DNA of 60,251 nt from Flavobacteriales bacterium (GTDB taxonomy: Bacteria > Bacteroidota > Bacteroidia > Flavobacteriales_D > Sanyastnellaceae), in the NCBI GenBank assembly GCA_947488195.1, contig CANKYR010000003.1:1-60251 (forward strand), in the 5' to 3' direction. Shown here piece after piece: positions 11,101-19,405 of this stretch (position 1 is the first letter of the stretch; the number at the start of each line of letters is the position of its first letter). Under the pieces are notes generated by a model that worked only from the letters and a program-made list of their open reading frames with translations, was not told the origin of the DNA and did not search any database. The position numbers and the translations under genes are program-made.

Positions 11101-12617
11101 AGCAACACAATCTCACGCGTTTCAATGTTGTATTGAATGTATCCCTTGTTTGTTAAATCGATAAACATGGGTATCCATTGCTCCACTCCCGTTCCTGCTT
11201 GACGAGCAAAATCGATGGCGTTAAAGTAATCAGATTGCAGCCCTTTTCCAGTTCTATAAAGAATATAAACGGGATGATCATTTGAAATTCCGGCGAGGGT
11301 CGAAAAACGTTTTTCTTTGAAATAATCTACAGATTCAAAATCCGCATAGCCTCCTGGAACCGATCCAAATGTTCCGAAATTCATATAGGGCGCATCAATG
11401 TTCCACTGCACCGATTCAAAATACATTTCTACTTCGTGGTAGGTGTTGAGAAAGGGGGAAGGGGAAATACCGTTTTCAGTTCGAGAGAGCTCTAAGTTCC
11501 TTGACTTCTTGGTGAACATAAAGAACAAGTCAGGATGGTAAATGCTATCTGAATCCAATCGCATTTTGATCGAAGTATTGCTACTCTGAATGCGATCGGG
11601 ACGGATCTCAAAAAGTAAACTTTGTGCAATGACGAACGCTTTCTTCTCGCGGTAGAAAATTAAACTAGCTGGAGTTTCTTGTGTTCCTGTTCCCTCCAAC
11701 TTTTTTCCTGACATGGTGAAACCGCCTTCGTAATCAACATTAGGAACTATATTCTTAATTTCCAAGCGCTGGTAATATGATTCGAACAACGGGTATGTGG
11801 CTGTCTCTTCCGTTTTGTTTCCAATGATTTTTTCTGTGAGCTTTCCAGCCAAAGGCATATCGAAAAATTCATTATAGAACATAACGCTGTCTATGATGTA
11901 GCGAGATTCTTTGATTCGAATGTTATAGCTATTAAACGAAGCATAGGTTTTTTCAGGATCATACCCAGCACGCTGCCACGTAACTCTTCCCTCATTGCCA
12001 TAGAATTTTTCAAGTGTTGGAAAGTAGATTCCAGATGTTTTGTAAACAACAGAACTATCTCCTCGGCTCAGGCACTTTAAATTCATTTCATCAAAAGCGA
12101 CGTGAGGCAAAGAATCAAATACAAAACGATAGGTGTTGTTGTTGGTCTTCCATTGAAGCGATTCGTTTTTATAAAAGGTTAAATCTCGGAAAAGCCCAAA
12201 GCTCGTTTCAACAAACTCAGCGCCGTATTTTTTTATTTTCTTGTCGGAATAAATACGAATAACGATGTCGTTCCATCCCTTCAATTCCGATTCGCTTTTT
12301 CCGGAATTTTGGAAATACATGAATGCTTGTATGTAATTGTCGTAATCTGGGAAAATTTTAGACTTGTTATCGATGAACAAGGTCAACGTTTCACGGAATT
12401 GTTTTTTCTGCGCCTCAGTGTATACATTCCCTTCCAACCACATCTTGGCCAGCTTCTTTTCTATTTGTTCTTTGCCATAATCTTTACGCTGGTCTTCGAA
12501 AATGTCTGTTAAATAACTTAACATTTTCTCATCTTCTTCCGGAAGTTTTTCTCCCTTCTGTGCAGATACATCAAGGCTTATAAGTATGGCAAATAACAGG
12601 AAAAGTATTTTCTTCAT
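8154..12617 (-). CDS. Very large exported protein of unknown function
   Basis: 1487 residues with a clear signal peptide (MKKILFLLFAILISLDVSAQ). I do not recognise a named domain. After an N-terminal alpha-rich part (about 20-110, EDEKMLSYLTDIFEDQRKD) the rest reads as alternating polar/aromatic strands with repeated phrases such as LNFSGLKGKGKLDY, RLEPTGMTGNGSSDF and FKGTM, suggesting a long repetitive beta structure. No transmembrane helix, no lipobox and no T9SS sorting tail are visible, so it probably stays in the periplasm or associates with the outer membrane. It is transcribed alone, divergent from the thiolase gene. It resembles long conserved hypothetical proteins of Flavobacteriales, but that is a recollection, not a match I can test. 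Confidence 0.85.
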   Translation of the reverse strand: MKKILFLLFAILISLDVSAQKGEKLPEEDEKMLSYLTDIFEDQRKDYGKEQIEKKLAKMWLEGNVYTEAQKKQFRETLTLFIDNKSKIFPDYDNYIQAFMYFQNSGKSESELKGWNDIVIRIYSDKKIKKYGAEFVETSFGLFRDLTFYKNESLQWKTNNNTYRFVFDSLPHVAFDEMNLKCLSRGDSSVVYKTSGIYFPTLEKFYGNEGRVTWQRAGYDPEKTYASFNSYNIRIKESRYIIDSVMFYNEFFDMPLAGKLTEKIIGNKTEETATYPLFESYYQRLEIKNIVPNVDYEGGFTMSGKKLEGTGTQETPASLIFYREKKAFVIAQSLLFEIRPDRIQSSNTSIKMRLDSDSIYHPDLFFMFTKKSRNLELSRTENGISPSPFLNTYHEVEMYFESVQWNIDAPYMNFGTFGSVPGGYADFESVDYFKEKRFSTLAGISNDHPVYILYRTGKGLQSDYFNAIDFARQAGTGVEQWIPMFIDLTNKGYIQYNIETREIVLLEKLHKHIENNRGNSDYDAIQFISEVGRSENARFSLLTRDIIIKGVNSVLLSDSQKVMIYPSGGEIILHKDRDFSFSGRINTGNFELIGAKYNFIYDQFKFDMAEIDSCVIFVDDFTRAPDNFGNYPKTRVKNVLSGLSGTLEIDHPTNKSGYHSKDYPQYPILTCNKTSSVFYDSYSIQKGKYKRDGFYYEVEPFQIDSLDNFNKKNLKFQGTLVSGGIFPDIKEPLVLMEDNSLGFQINTTDLGFQAYGGKAMVTGDLTLNFSGLKGKGKLDYLTSTSLSNSFTYVPEEVFGLASAFTNKSDKKANVPDAQASKMDLQYFPKKDKLEVTTNDDLVDCFNKEAKFKGTMRLEPTGMTGNGSSDFVGAKLSSKHFKLRNRKILADTAAFELKSNPGDVGLAFKTDNVSADVDFDARKGQFKSNSGETKIEFPANLYVCFMDQFTWFMDKSEMELSSTRKANNDLVIDTDAEKKRSNFYSIDPNQDSLNFLSPYAKYDVKNNRLTCNKIEYIIVADSKVQPDSNYVVIDKWANMRKLERAQVISNFITQHHKIFNASLKIEGRKKYEGSGDVIYKDENKKEQKIHINTFRLDSTYQTVAFGDIKETDQFFLSPAFEYYGKFELHASNPNLTFTGGVRILHNCNSIARTFFKFKSEINPLEIYIPVDSTLRDMTMSKLGVGVIVKDEPPMKIYPGFLSAKPNKKDHGLIESTGFLYYDKGKKTYYIGSKEKIRQPKLPGQLLGLNTTTCELTGDGVMDFNVDYGMMVMKSVGTVHFQSNDSTLAAQSTSLLNFPFDEGAQKHIVEKFTNANLDPIDLTKTQFEKSLVEFLGIEKSDKIIADLALDGTLKRLPEELQQFFYFGDLNWVWNEELETFSTTGPLGVASMGKKQIFKYTKGLIEIEKRRSGDIFRLYLELDGATWYMFEYKLNILTVISSDAAFLEILTAVKDENRRYEEGKKRFSWSMLASKKKRDDLLDRYPELNQ

Positions 12618-12748
12618 CGTTGCAGGTCTAGTTCCATTACAAGGTTAACGCATTTTTTCGACGAATCATTTTCTGAACACTTCGAAAAAGGCGGATATTT
12701 TCAACAACGACCATCCTGATTATCGTGCCAAATTCATAGCAGACTTCG

Positions 12749-12756
12749 TACCTTTG
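12749..12756 (+). promoter_or_regulatory. -7 box of thiolase promoter
   Basis: TACCTTTG, an exact TAnnTTTG match, lies 19 bases before the ATG at 12776 in the divergent space between the large exported protein and the thiolase. No clear -33 TTG is seen. Confidence 0.55.
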
Positions 12757-12775
12757 CGGCCTAATCACTTTTGCA

Positions 12776-13957
12776 ATGAACAAAGAGGTATTTATTGTTT
12801 CAGCCGTGCGCACTCCAATGGGAAGTTTCGGCGGATCACTGGCTAGCGTTTCAGCTACACAATTGGGTGCTACCGCAATAAAAGGAGCACTGAGCAAAAT
12901 TAACTTGAACCCGGAAGAAGTTCAAGAAGTAATCATGGGTTCTGTTCTTCAGGCTAACCTTGGACAAGCACCTGCGCGTCAGGCTGCGAAATTCGCGGGG
13001 CTCTCAGATAGCGTGCAATGCACCACTGTGAATAAAGTATGTGCTTCAGGAATGAAGGCAATCATGATGGCTGCACAAAGTATTCAGTGCGGAGATGCAG
13101 ATGTGGTGGTAGCAGGGGGTATGGAAAGCATGAGCAGAGTTCCTTTCTATTCAGAGAATTTACGTTGGGGAAATAAATATGGTAACGTGACCATGGTCGA
13201 CGGTTTGGCGAAAGATGGACTAACCGACGTGTATCACAATTATCCAATGGGAAATGCGGCAGAGCTTTGCGCAAAAGAGTGCAACATCTCTCGCGAGGCA
13301 CAAGACGAATTCGCAATAGAATCTTACAAACGTTCTGCCGCTGCTTGGGCATCTGGACAATACGCAAATGAAATTGTTCCGGTTGAAGTGGTTGGAAGAA
13401 AAGGCGATGTTGTTCTCTTCTCTGAAGACGAAGAATACAAAAATGTAAGTTTCGAAAAAATCCCAGGACTTCGTCCGGTATTCGCGAAAGACGGAACTGT
13501 AACCGCTGCGAACGCTTCAACCATGAACGACGGTGCTGCTGCTTTGATTTTAATGAGCAGAGAGAAAATGGAAGCGCTTGGACTTACTCCATTAGCAAAA
13601 CTTACAGGTTATGCAGATGCAGAGCAAGCGCCAGAGTGGTTCACTACAACGCCTTCTTTGGCGTTGCCGAAAGCAGCCGCAAAAGCAGGTGTTAGGGTTG
13701 AAGATTTAGATTTAATTGAATTGAATGAAGCCTTCAGCGTAGTTGGAATTGTGAACATTCAAAAAATGAATTTAAATCCAGCGAAGGTGAACGTGAACGG
13801 CGGTGCTGTTTCATTAGGTCACCCACTCGGCTGCAGCGGAGCGCGTATTGTAGTTTCGCTGGTTCACGCATTAAAAAATCGTAACCAGAAATTAGGTGGT
13901 GCAGGTATTTGCAACGGTGGCGGTGGCGCAAGTGCTGTTGTTGTTGAAGCTGTATAA
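12776..13957 (+). CDS. Acetyl-CoA C-acetyltransferase (thiolase)
   Basis: 393 residues, typical of biosynthetic/degradative thiolases that join or cleave acetoacetyl-CoA. The acyl-accepting cysteine is in VNKVCASGMKA (about residue 88), the histidine in NGGAVSLGHPLGCSGAR, and the second cysteine in GICNGGGGASA, so the catalytic set is complete. The N-terminus (VFIVSAVRTPMGSFGG) is of the AtoB/PhaA type. It is followed after 9 bases by the FlaA1/CapD-like gene, probably in the same transcript although the functions are unrelated. A second thiolase of a different subgroup is at 19406-20602. Confidence 0.93.
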   Translation: MNKEVFIVSAVRTPMGSFGGSLASVSATQLGATAIKGALSKINLNPEEVQEVIMGSVLQANLGQAPARQAAKFAGLSDSVQCTTVNKVCASGMKAIMMAAQSIQCGDADVVVAGGMESMSRVPFYSENLRWGNKYGNVTMVDGLAKDGLTDVYHNYPMGNAAELCAKECNISREAQDEFAIESYKRSAAAWASGQYANEIVPVEVVGRKGDVVLFSEDEEYKNVSFEKIPGLRPVFAKDGTVTAANASTMNDGAAALILMSREKMEALGLTPLAKLTGYADAEQAPEWFTTTPSLALPKAAAKAGVRVEDLDLIELNEAFSVVGIVNIQKMNLNPAKVNVNGGAVSLGHPLGCSGARIVVSLVHALKNRNQKLGGAGICNGGGGASAVVVEAV

Positions 13958-13966
13958 TTCAAACAC

Positions 13967-15832
13967 ATGAAATTAGTATTTCCAAAGCAGATCACACCGC
14001 GCTGGCTTATCTTCTTGATAGACCTTGCGCTGTGTGCTTTTGCTTTCATTGCGGCATATCTCATTCGCTTCGAATTTGCTATTCCAAAGAATGAATTGGA
14101 TTTAATGTTGCTCTTCACTCCAATTTATTTCGCCGTAAGAGCCGTCTTATTCTATGTTGGAAAATCTTACTCCGGAATCATTCGTTTTACAAGCACACAA
14201 GACGCTATTCGTATAGGTTTTGTTTTATTGCAAGGAAGCATCGCATTTGTATGTTTGAACTTCATTCGCAAAGGAATTAACGGAGCGTATCTCGTTCCGC
14301 TATCAATTATTATTCTTGAATTTTTAGTGAGTGCTGCTTTACTAGTGTTCTTTCGACTTTCCATAAAATTCCTTTATATGGAATTGAAAAGTTTGAAAGG
14401 AAGTAAAACCAGAGTGGTTGTGTTCGGCGCAGGTGAAGGAGGATTGTTGTTGAAAAGGACACTCGATCGAGACCGACAGTCGTCGTTAGATGTTGTTGCT
14501 TTCTTCGACGACAACCAACAAAAGGTTGGAAAGAAATTGGAAGGCGTTGATATTTTAAGTTCGAAGAAACTCGACGAATTCCTCGCGGCTAATCCTATTG
14601 AAGAGCTCATTATTTCCATTCCTGAGATTGCCCTTGTGCGTAAGCGTCAATTGGTAGATTTAGCTTTGAAGTACAAGGTCACATTGAAACACCTTCCACA
14701 CGCCAACAATTGGATAAACGGTGAATTGAGCGCAAAGCAATTACGTGAAGTTAAGTTTGAAGATTTACTCGGAAGAGATGTCATTCAAATGAGTTCGAAT
14801 GAAGTGAAAGAAATTATTCAAAACAAAGTAGTTCTGGTTACAGGCGCTGCAGGGAGTATTGGTAGCGAACTGGTTCGTCAATGCTTGTTGTTGAATCCTG
14901 CTAAAGTCGTAGCATGCGATGTAGCAGAAACGCCCATGTTTTTATTGGGAAATGAACTGTCGAAATTTATTGATGAAGGAAAGTTGGAAATGGTCATTGG
15001 CGACGTGCGCAACGAATTGCGCATGCGACGCATGTTCGAAGCGTTCCAACCGAAAATAGTTTTTCATGCTGCTGCTTATAAGCATGTTCCCTTGATGGAA
15101 AATAACCCAGTCGAGGCCGTGGCGACGAATGTTTTTGGTTCGGCTAGTGTTCTGGATATTGCGAGTGAGTTTGGAGCAGAACGTTTTGTTATGATAAGCA
15201 CCGACAAAGCAGTGAATCCAACAAATGTTATGGGTGCAAGCAAGCGCATTGCTGAAATGATTGTGCAGTCGAAAGAGACTTCACTCATTTGTGTGACCAC
15301 GAGATTCGGAAATGTATTAGGTAGCAATGGTTCCGTGATTCCAGTATTCAGAAAGCAAATTGAAGAGGGCGGTCCTGTTACCGTTACACACAGAGACATC
15401 ACACGTTTCTTCATGACTATTCCAGAAGCTGTTCAATTGGTTTTGGAGGCAGGAGCCATGGGAAAAGGAAACGATATCTTCGCGTTCGATATGGGCCAGC
15501 AAGTGCGCATCTCAGATTTAGCGGAGCAGATGATTCGCTTAAGCGGATTGGAGCCTGGACAAGACATAGAGATCCAATACACCGGTCTTCGTCCAGGTGA
15601 AAAGCTGTATGAAGAAGTACTTGCAACGGAAGAAAATACAATGCCCACGAACAATGAGAAAATTCTTTCAGCTAAAGTGCGTACCGTTGAAGCTTCAGAA
15701 TTGAAAGAGAAATTATCTCGATTAGAAGAGCAAATGAATCTTCAAAATAACCAAGAAATGGTTCGTGTCATGAAAGAGATTGTTCCTGAATTCATAAGCA
15801 ACAATTCTGAATTTTCTTTGCTCGACAATTAA
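13967..15832 (+). CDS. FlaA1/CapD-type nucleoside-diphosphate-sugar dehydratase/epimerase
   Basis: 621 residues. About four membrane segments (residues 13-130) precede a first Rossmann-like domain (VVVFGAGEGGLLLKRTL) and a C-terminal extended SDR domain starting VLVTGAAGSIGSELVRQ. Catalytic-site phrases VISTDKAVNPTNVMGASKR and HAAAYKHVPLMENNP are of the UDP-GlcNAc 4,6-dehydratase (WbpM/PglF) class. Such inner-membrane enzymes start synthesis of modified amino sugars for surface polysaccharide or O-antigen. The classic SDR Tyr is replaced by Met in the VMGASK motif, as is usual for this family. No neighbouring glycan genes are present. The stop codon sits at the centre of a palindrome. Confidence 0.9.
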   Translation: MKLVFPKQITPRWLIFLIDLALCAFAFIAAYLIRFEFAIPKNELDLMLLFTPIYFAVRAVLFYVGKSYSGIIRFTSTQDAIRIGFVLLQGSIAFVCLNFIRKGINGAYLVPLSIIILEFLVSAALLVFFRLSIKFLYMELKSLKGSKTRVVVFGAGEGGLLLKRTLDRDRQSSLDVVAFFDDNQQKVGKKLEGVDILSSKKLDEFLAANPIEELIISIPEIALVRKRQLVDLALKYKVTLKHLPHANNWINGELSAKQLREVKFEDLLGRDVIQMSSNEVKEIIQNKVVLVTGAAGSIGSELVRQCLLLNPAKVVACDVAETPMFLLGNELSKFIDEGKLEMVIGDVRNELRMRRMFEAFQPKIVFHAAAYKHVPLMENNPVEAVATNVFGSASVLDIASEFGAERFVMISTDKAVNPTNVMGASKRIAEMIVQSKETSLICVTTRFGNVLGSNGSVIPVFRKQIEEGGPVTVTHRDITRFFMTIPEAVQLVLEAGAMGKGNDIFAFDMGQQVRISDLAEQMIRLSGLEPGQDIEIQYTGLRPGEKLYEEVLATEENTMPTNNEKILSAKVRTVEASELKEKLSRLEEQMNLQNNQEMVRVMKEIVPEFISNNSEFSLLDN

Positions 15833-15845
15833 TTGTCATGTCGAG
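15821..15845. repeat. Palindrome spanning the FlaA1/CapD-like stop codon
   Basis: GACAATTAATTGTC (15824-15837) is a perfect 14-bp palindrome centred on the stop codon. Overlapping arms CTCGACA (15821-15827) and TGTCGAG (15839-15845) give an alternative 7-bp pairing. It may contribute to the transcript 3' end. Confidence 0.5.
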
Positions 15846-15885
15846 TTACCGCACCATTACAGCGGAGGCAGAGTCGCTATACAAA

Positions 15886-15926
15886 GTCAGTGGAAGCAAA
15901 CATATTGGAAGAACCTTCCACCTGAC
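15886..15926. terminator. Stem-loop between convergent CapD-like and SpoIID genes
   Basis: GTCAGTGGAAG (15886-15896) pairs with CTTCCACCTGAC (15915-15926) with one bulged base. The loop region offers an alternative small hairpin TGGAAG-AAC-CTTCCA (15906-15920). There is no T-run, so termination is inferred only from structure and position next to the SpoIID stop codon. Confidence 0.4.
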
Positions 15927-17087
15927 CTAAGGAGTAGTGGGCAAATTCTCCTTGAATAGCCATTGCTTATCGAATGGCACAACGTGCACACCGCTAAAAT
16001 AGAAGTGAAGAATGTCTTCAGCTGTTTTACCTTTTTTCGCCATGTTCATGGCACCTTCTTGACAAAGTCCAACGCCATGTCCGAAGCCTCTTCCGTGAAG
16101 AATAATTTCGTTGTCTAATTCTTCAATATGGAAATAGGCCGATTTTAATTTTAAGTCTGTGCGCATGTCCTTGGTTGGAAGTGATGTGTTTTTTTGGACA
16201 TAGTAAAAAGGACGTTTGTTGGCGCTGCAATTCATATTTCCAGCAATGCATTCGTCTGAATCGTTGAGTGAAATGTTTTTCGTGGTTAAGTAGTTTTTCC
16301 AATCAGCGGAAGAAATACGTTTTTCCCACGTGCTGTTTGGCATTCCCATGCAATAGGGGTCTTTCTTTCCAACACAGTAGGATAGATTCGATTTCCAAAC
16401 GTCTTGGGCACTGCAGGTTTGTCCGCCACAATTGCTGTGAAAAAAAGCAGTGATTAACTGAGCAGAACTGTCTACAATAACTAAATTCTCAGTGGCTTTT
16501 ACTGCGGAGAATATATCGACTTCTTTTTTAGAAATACCATGATAAACCTGACAATGCGTTCCGTCGCAAACATCATATCCAACGTGGCGTTCGTGATTGC
16601 GAAGTGCGTAGGTACGACTAAGAATGGCTTGCACTTTATAGTACTCTAATGGCTTATTTGCACCACCTTCTGCTTCAACAACTCCAGCTACATACTCTTC
16701 CAACGGAAGTGAATTAATCACCTGAATTTTTTGACCGTTGGGTTGAAGGGAAAATTCACCTTCGTATTTGAAAATAAAGGTTTTTGAATTTTGCATCAAA
16801 GCGAAAAGCGCATCGTTTTTCAACGAAGAAAAACTCGCTTTCGAAGTTTGAATAGTTTTGTAAGGATCCGTTTTTACTTGAATAGTTTTTCCATTCAACA
16901 TAAACACAACGGTATGCTTGCTGGGTATATGAATATTAATTGTGTCGCACTGAATATGAAAACTGTCGGTGCATTGCACATAGAGGTAAGTCCATTGTTT
17001 TTGAGAAAGCAATTCCAAGCGGACAACTTGGCCGTGCAGTTGCAGAGACAGGAGAATTGTGCAGAAGAATAGAATGCTCGTTTTCAC
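15927..17087 (-). CDS. SpoIID/LytB domain exported protein
   Basis: 386 residues from a GTG start, with a signal peptide (MKTSILFFCTILLSLQLHGQ). The SpoIID domain covers about 120-380, with NSLPLEEYVAGVVEAEGGA, VQAILSRTYALRN, FFHSNCGGQT and the C-terminal HGRGFGHGVGLCQEGAM. SpoIID of sporulating Firmicutes is a lytic transglycosylase acting on denuded glycan strands. In non-sporulating Bacteroidota the homologues probably act on peptidoglycan, but this is inference. Several cysteines in the domain could form disulfides in the periplasm. It lies 25 bases downstream of lpxB and may belong to that operon. Confidence 0.85.
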   Translation of the reverse strand: MKTSILFFCTILLSLQLHGQVVRLELLSQKQWTYLYVQCTDSFHIQCDTINIHIPSKHTVVFMLNGKTIQVKTDPYKTIQTSKASFSSLKNDALFALMQNSKTFIFKYEGEFSLQPNGQKIQVINSLPLEEYVAGVVEAEGGANKPLEYYKVQAILSRTYALRNHERHVGYDVCDGTHCQVYHGISKKEVDIFSAVKATENLVIVDSSAQLITAFFHSNCGGQTCSAQDVWKSNLSYCVGKKDPYCMGMPNSTWEKRISSADWKNYLTTKNISLNDSDECIAGNMNCSANKRPFYYVQKNTSLPTKDMRTDLKLKSAYFHIEELDNEIILHGRGFGHGVGLCQEGAMNMAKKGKTAEDILHFYFSGVHVVPFDKQWLFKENLPTTP

Positions 17088-17112
17088 AAGCGCTAAACTA
17101 CGTTCAGAAGAA

Positions 17113-18252
17113 TTAAGCTTTTGATCGACCTTGAATATTTTTCAACAGCAACGACGCCGTTAATTCCGAAGCTCCGCCATTGCCCAAAGACTCTTTCAAT
17201 TCAGCATAAGAAGCTAAAACAGATTCGCGTTTGCTACCACCAACGATAATTGCGCGTAATTCTTCTTCCGCTTGCGCGACATTCCATTCGTCTTGAATAA
17301 GCTCGCGAACGGCTTCGCGATTCAATAATAAATTCACCAACGAGATGAATTTTATTTTTACTAAGCGTTTTGCAATTGCATAAGAAACTGCATTCGCTTT
17401 GTAGCAAACAACCTGCGGAGTGCCTAGTAATGCCGTTTCTAACGTGGCTGTTCCGCTGGTAACCAATGCCGCTTCGCTGGTTTCCAGCAAGTCGTAAGTG
17501 ACATTGTAGAACAAACTCACTTTGTGCTTGCCAATGATTTCTTTATAAATATTTTCCGGAAGGGAAGGAGCTCCCGCGATAATAAACTGATGCTCAGGAA
17601 ATTTGTATTTCATTTCCAACATCACATTCAACATACGCGTAACTTCTTGTTTGCGGCTTCCCGGAAGTAGGGCAATAATTGGTCGTTCATCTAAAAAATA
17701 TTTCTTTCGAAATTCTTCCGGAGAAACACGATTGTGTTTGTTCATTTCATCGAGAAGTGGATGACCCACAAACTGAACATCCATTCCTTTTCTCGCATAA
17801 AAATCTTTTTCGAAAGGAAGCACCGCGTATAGTTCTGTAACATCACGCTTAATCTTGTTTACGCGATTTTCTTTCCAAGCCCAAATTTGCGGAGCAATGT
17901 AATAATAAACAGGAATGCCTTGTTTCTTAGCCCATGCCGCTATGCGTAGGTTGAATCCTGGATAGTCGATAAGTATGATCGCGTCTGGTTTTTCGCTTAG
18001 AATTTCATCTTTGCAACGTTGAATGTTTTTGAAAATGGTGCGAATATTCTTCAGCACTTCCCAAAAACCCATGAAGGCTAAATCTTTGAAGTGTGTTGAA
18101 ATTTTCACACCTTCCCGTTGCATTAAATCTCCGCCCCAACCTACGAGTTGAAGAGTAGGATCCTGCATCAACAAGGCCATGGCCAAATTACTTGCGTGCA
18201 AATCGCCAGATGCTTCTCCTGCGATGAAGAAGAATTTTTTTCCTTCTAGCAT
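17113..18252 (-). CDS. lpxB: Lipid-A-disaccharide synthase
   Basis: 379 residues, normal for LpxB. It condenses UDP-2,3-diacylglucosamine with lipid X to give the lipid A disaccharide at the inner membrane. Family motifs: FIAGEASGDLHASNLA at the N-terminus, MGFWEVL, IDYPGFNLR, YYIAPQIWAWKENRV, LPGSRKQE, and the C-terminal TSGTATLETALLGTPQVVCYK. Its ATG overlaps the stop of the small membrane protein gene by one base. The order surE - small membrane protein - lpxB is a common Bacteroidota arrangement. Confidence 0.96.
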   Translation of the reverse strand: MLEGKKFFFIAGEASGDLHASNLAMALLMQDPTLQLVGWGGDLMQREGVKISTHFKDLAFMGFWEVLKNIRTIFKNIQRCKDEILSEKPDAIILIDYPGFNLRIAAWAKKQGIPVYYYIAPQIWAWKENRVNKIKRDVTELYAVLPFEKDFYARKGMDVQFVGHPLLDEMNKHNRVSPEEFRKKYFLDERPIIALLPGSRKQEVTRMLNVMLEMKYKFPEHQFIIAGAPSLPENIYKEIIGKHKVSLFYNVTYDLLETSEAALVTSGTATLETALLGTPQVVCYKANAVSYAIAKRLVKIKFISLVNLLLNREAVRELIQDEWNVAQAEEELRAIIVGGSKRESVLASYAELKESLGNGGASELTASLLLKNIQGRSKA

Positions 18253-18560
18253 TAGTATAAATAAATCGCAATAGGAACACTTACGATAACAACAGCGAGA
18301 AGTCCCTTGCAGAAGTTATAATATTCTTGACGTATCATAACGAAGAACAAGATCACGTCGAACAAGATGCCTACCGTTACAAGTTTGTCATGGAAAATAT
18401 CGCTTCCTTGAACCAAAGTTTGGAAGAACCTGCTGAATGTCTGTCCGTTTAATTGTGCAATTAAAAATCCGAATACCACAAATCCTAAAGCTGCCCCTAG
18501 AATTCCTGCCGCAAGGCCATACGCGAACGTGTCAAGCTTTCCTTTTTTTACAGTGGCCAT
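18252..18560 (-). CDS. Small membrane protein between surE and lpxB
   Basis: 102 residues with about three hydrophobic segments (about 13-35, 62-78, 84-101). The first half is rich in Gly/Ala (AAGILGAALGFVVFGF). I do not know its function. It overlaps surE by 13 bases and lpxB by one, so it is almost certainly co-translated with them. An envelope role linked to lipid A is suggested only by position. Confidence 0.8.
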   Translation of the reverse strand: MATVKKGKLDTFAYGLAAGILGAALGFVVFGFLIAQLNGQTFSRFFQTLVQGSDIFHDKLVTVGILFDVILFFVMIRQEYYNFCKGLLAVVIVSVPIAIYLY

Positions 18561-19321
18561 TGTTGCAAATGTTTAAGCGTGTGATAAGCGGTTAAGTCAT
18601 ACTGAACGGGCACTGCCGAAACGTACATGTTCGCCAACGCATATTCATCTGTGTCTTCGCCTTTGTCGTGATTGTGGAAGGTTCCAGTTAACCAATAATA
18701 ATCTTTTCCACTCGGATCTTTTCTTTGTTCGAACCAATCGTCATAGAACGCTTCAGCTTGTCTTCCGAAACGAATGCCTTTAATTTCTTCAATATTTCCT
18801 TTCGGAATATTCACATTCAAACAGAAATTTTCTGGGAGGTGTTCGTCGTTCAAAACATTGCGAACGATAATTTCAGCGTAATGCATAGATGCGGTGAAGT
18901 CTGCGTCTTCCGCGTAGTCTAGTAGAGAGAATCCGAGAGAAGTAATGCCTTCCATAGCACCTTCCAAGGCCGCCGACATGGTTCCGCTGTATAGCACGTT
19001 GGTGGCAGAGTTGTTCCCGTGATTCACACCACTTAAAATTAGATCGGGCTTTTTCTTAATGATTTGTGAAATGCCGAACTTCACGCAATCGGCCGGAGTG
19101 CCTGAACATGAATAGGCCTGAACCCCTTCACCAAAGATGTTTTGTTCTTGCGCACGAATGATACCGTTAATGGTAACCGCATGTCCCATTCCGCTTTGTG
19201 CTTTGTCTGGAGCAACCACGACTACTTGTCCAAATTTCTTCGCAACTTCCACCAACGAACGAATACCTTTCGCGGTAATACCATCGTCGTTCACAACTAA
19301 AATCGTACGTTCTGAATTCAT
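18548..19321 (-). CDS. surE: 5'/3'-nucleotidase SurE
   Basis: 257 residues. SurE is a metal-dependent nucleotidase and exopolyphosphatase linked to stationary-phase survival. The metal-binding N-terminus ILVVNDDGITAKGI, the SGMGHAVTI stretch, SGTPADCVKFG, and ILSGVNHGNNSATNVLYSGTMSAALEG are all intact. First gene of the leftward cluster surE-small membrane protein-lpxB(-SpoIID). Its start lies 84 bases from the ATG of the divergent paaJ-like gene. Confidence 0.96.
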   Translation of the reverse strand: MNSERTILVVNDDGITAKGIRSLVEVAKKFGQVVVVAPDKAQSGMGHAVTINGIIRAQEQNIFGEGVQAYSCSGTPADCVKFGISQIIKKKPDLILSGVNHGNNSATNVLYSGTMSAALEGAMEGITSLGFSLLDYAEDADFTASMHYAEIIVRNVLNDEHLPENFCLNVNIPKGNIEEIKGIRFGRQAEAFYDDWFEQRKDPSGKDYYWLTGTFHNHDKGEDTDEYALANMYVSAVPVQYDLTAYHTLKHLQQWPL

Positions 19322-19405
19322 ACTGCAAACATAAGCTTGAAAAGTAGCATCACTTGCCTCAGGTTCATGAATATTTCTTCATCTTTGCCCAAGATTTATA
19401 AACAT

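Noticed and set aside
19337-19405. N-terminal extension of the paaJ-like thiolase
   Set aside because: It would start with TTG, and the added residues have no counterpart in thiolases; the ATG at 19406 gives the usual N-terminus.
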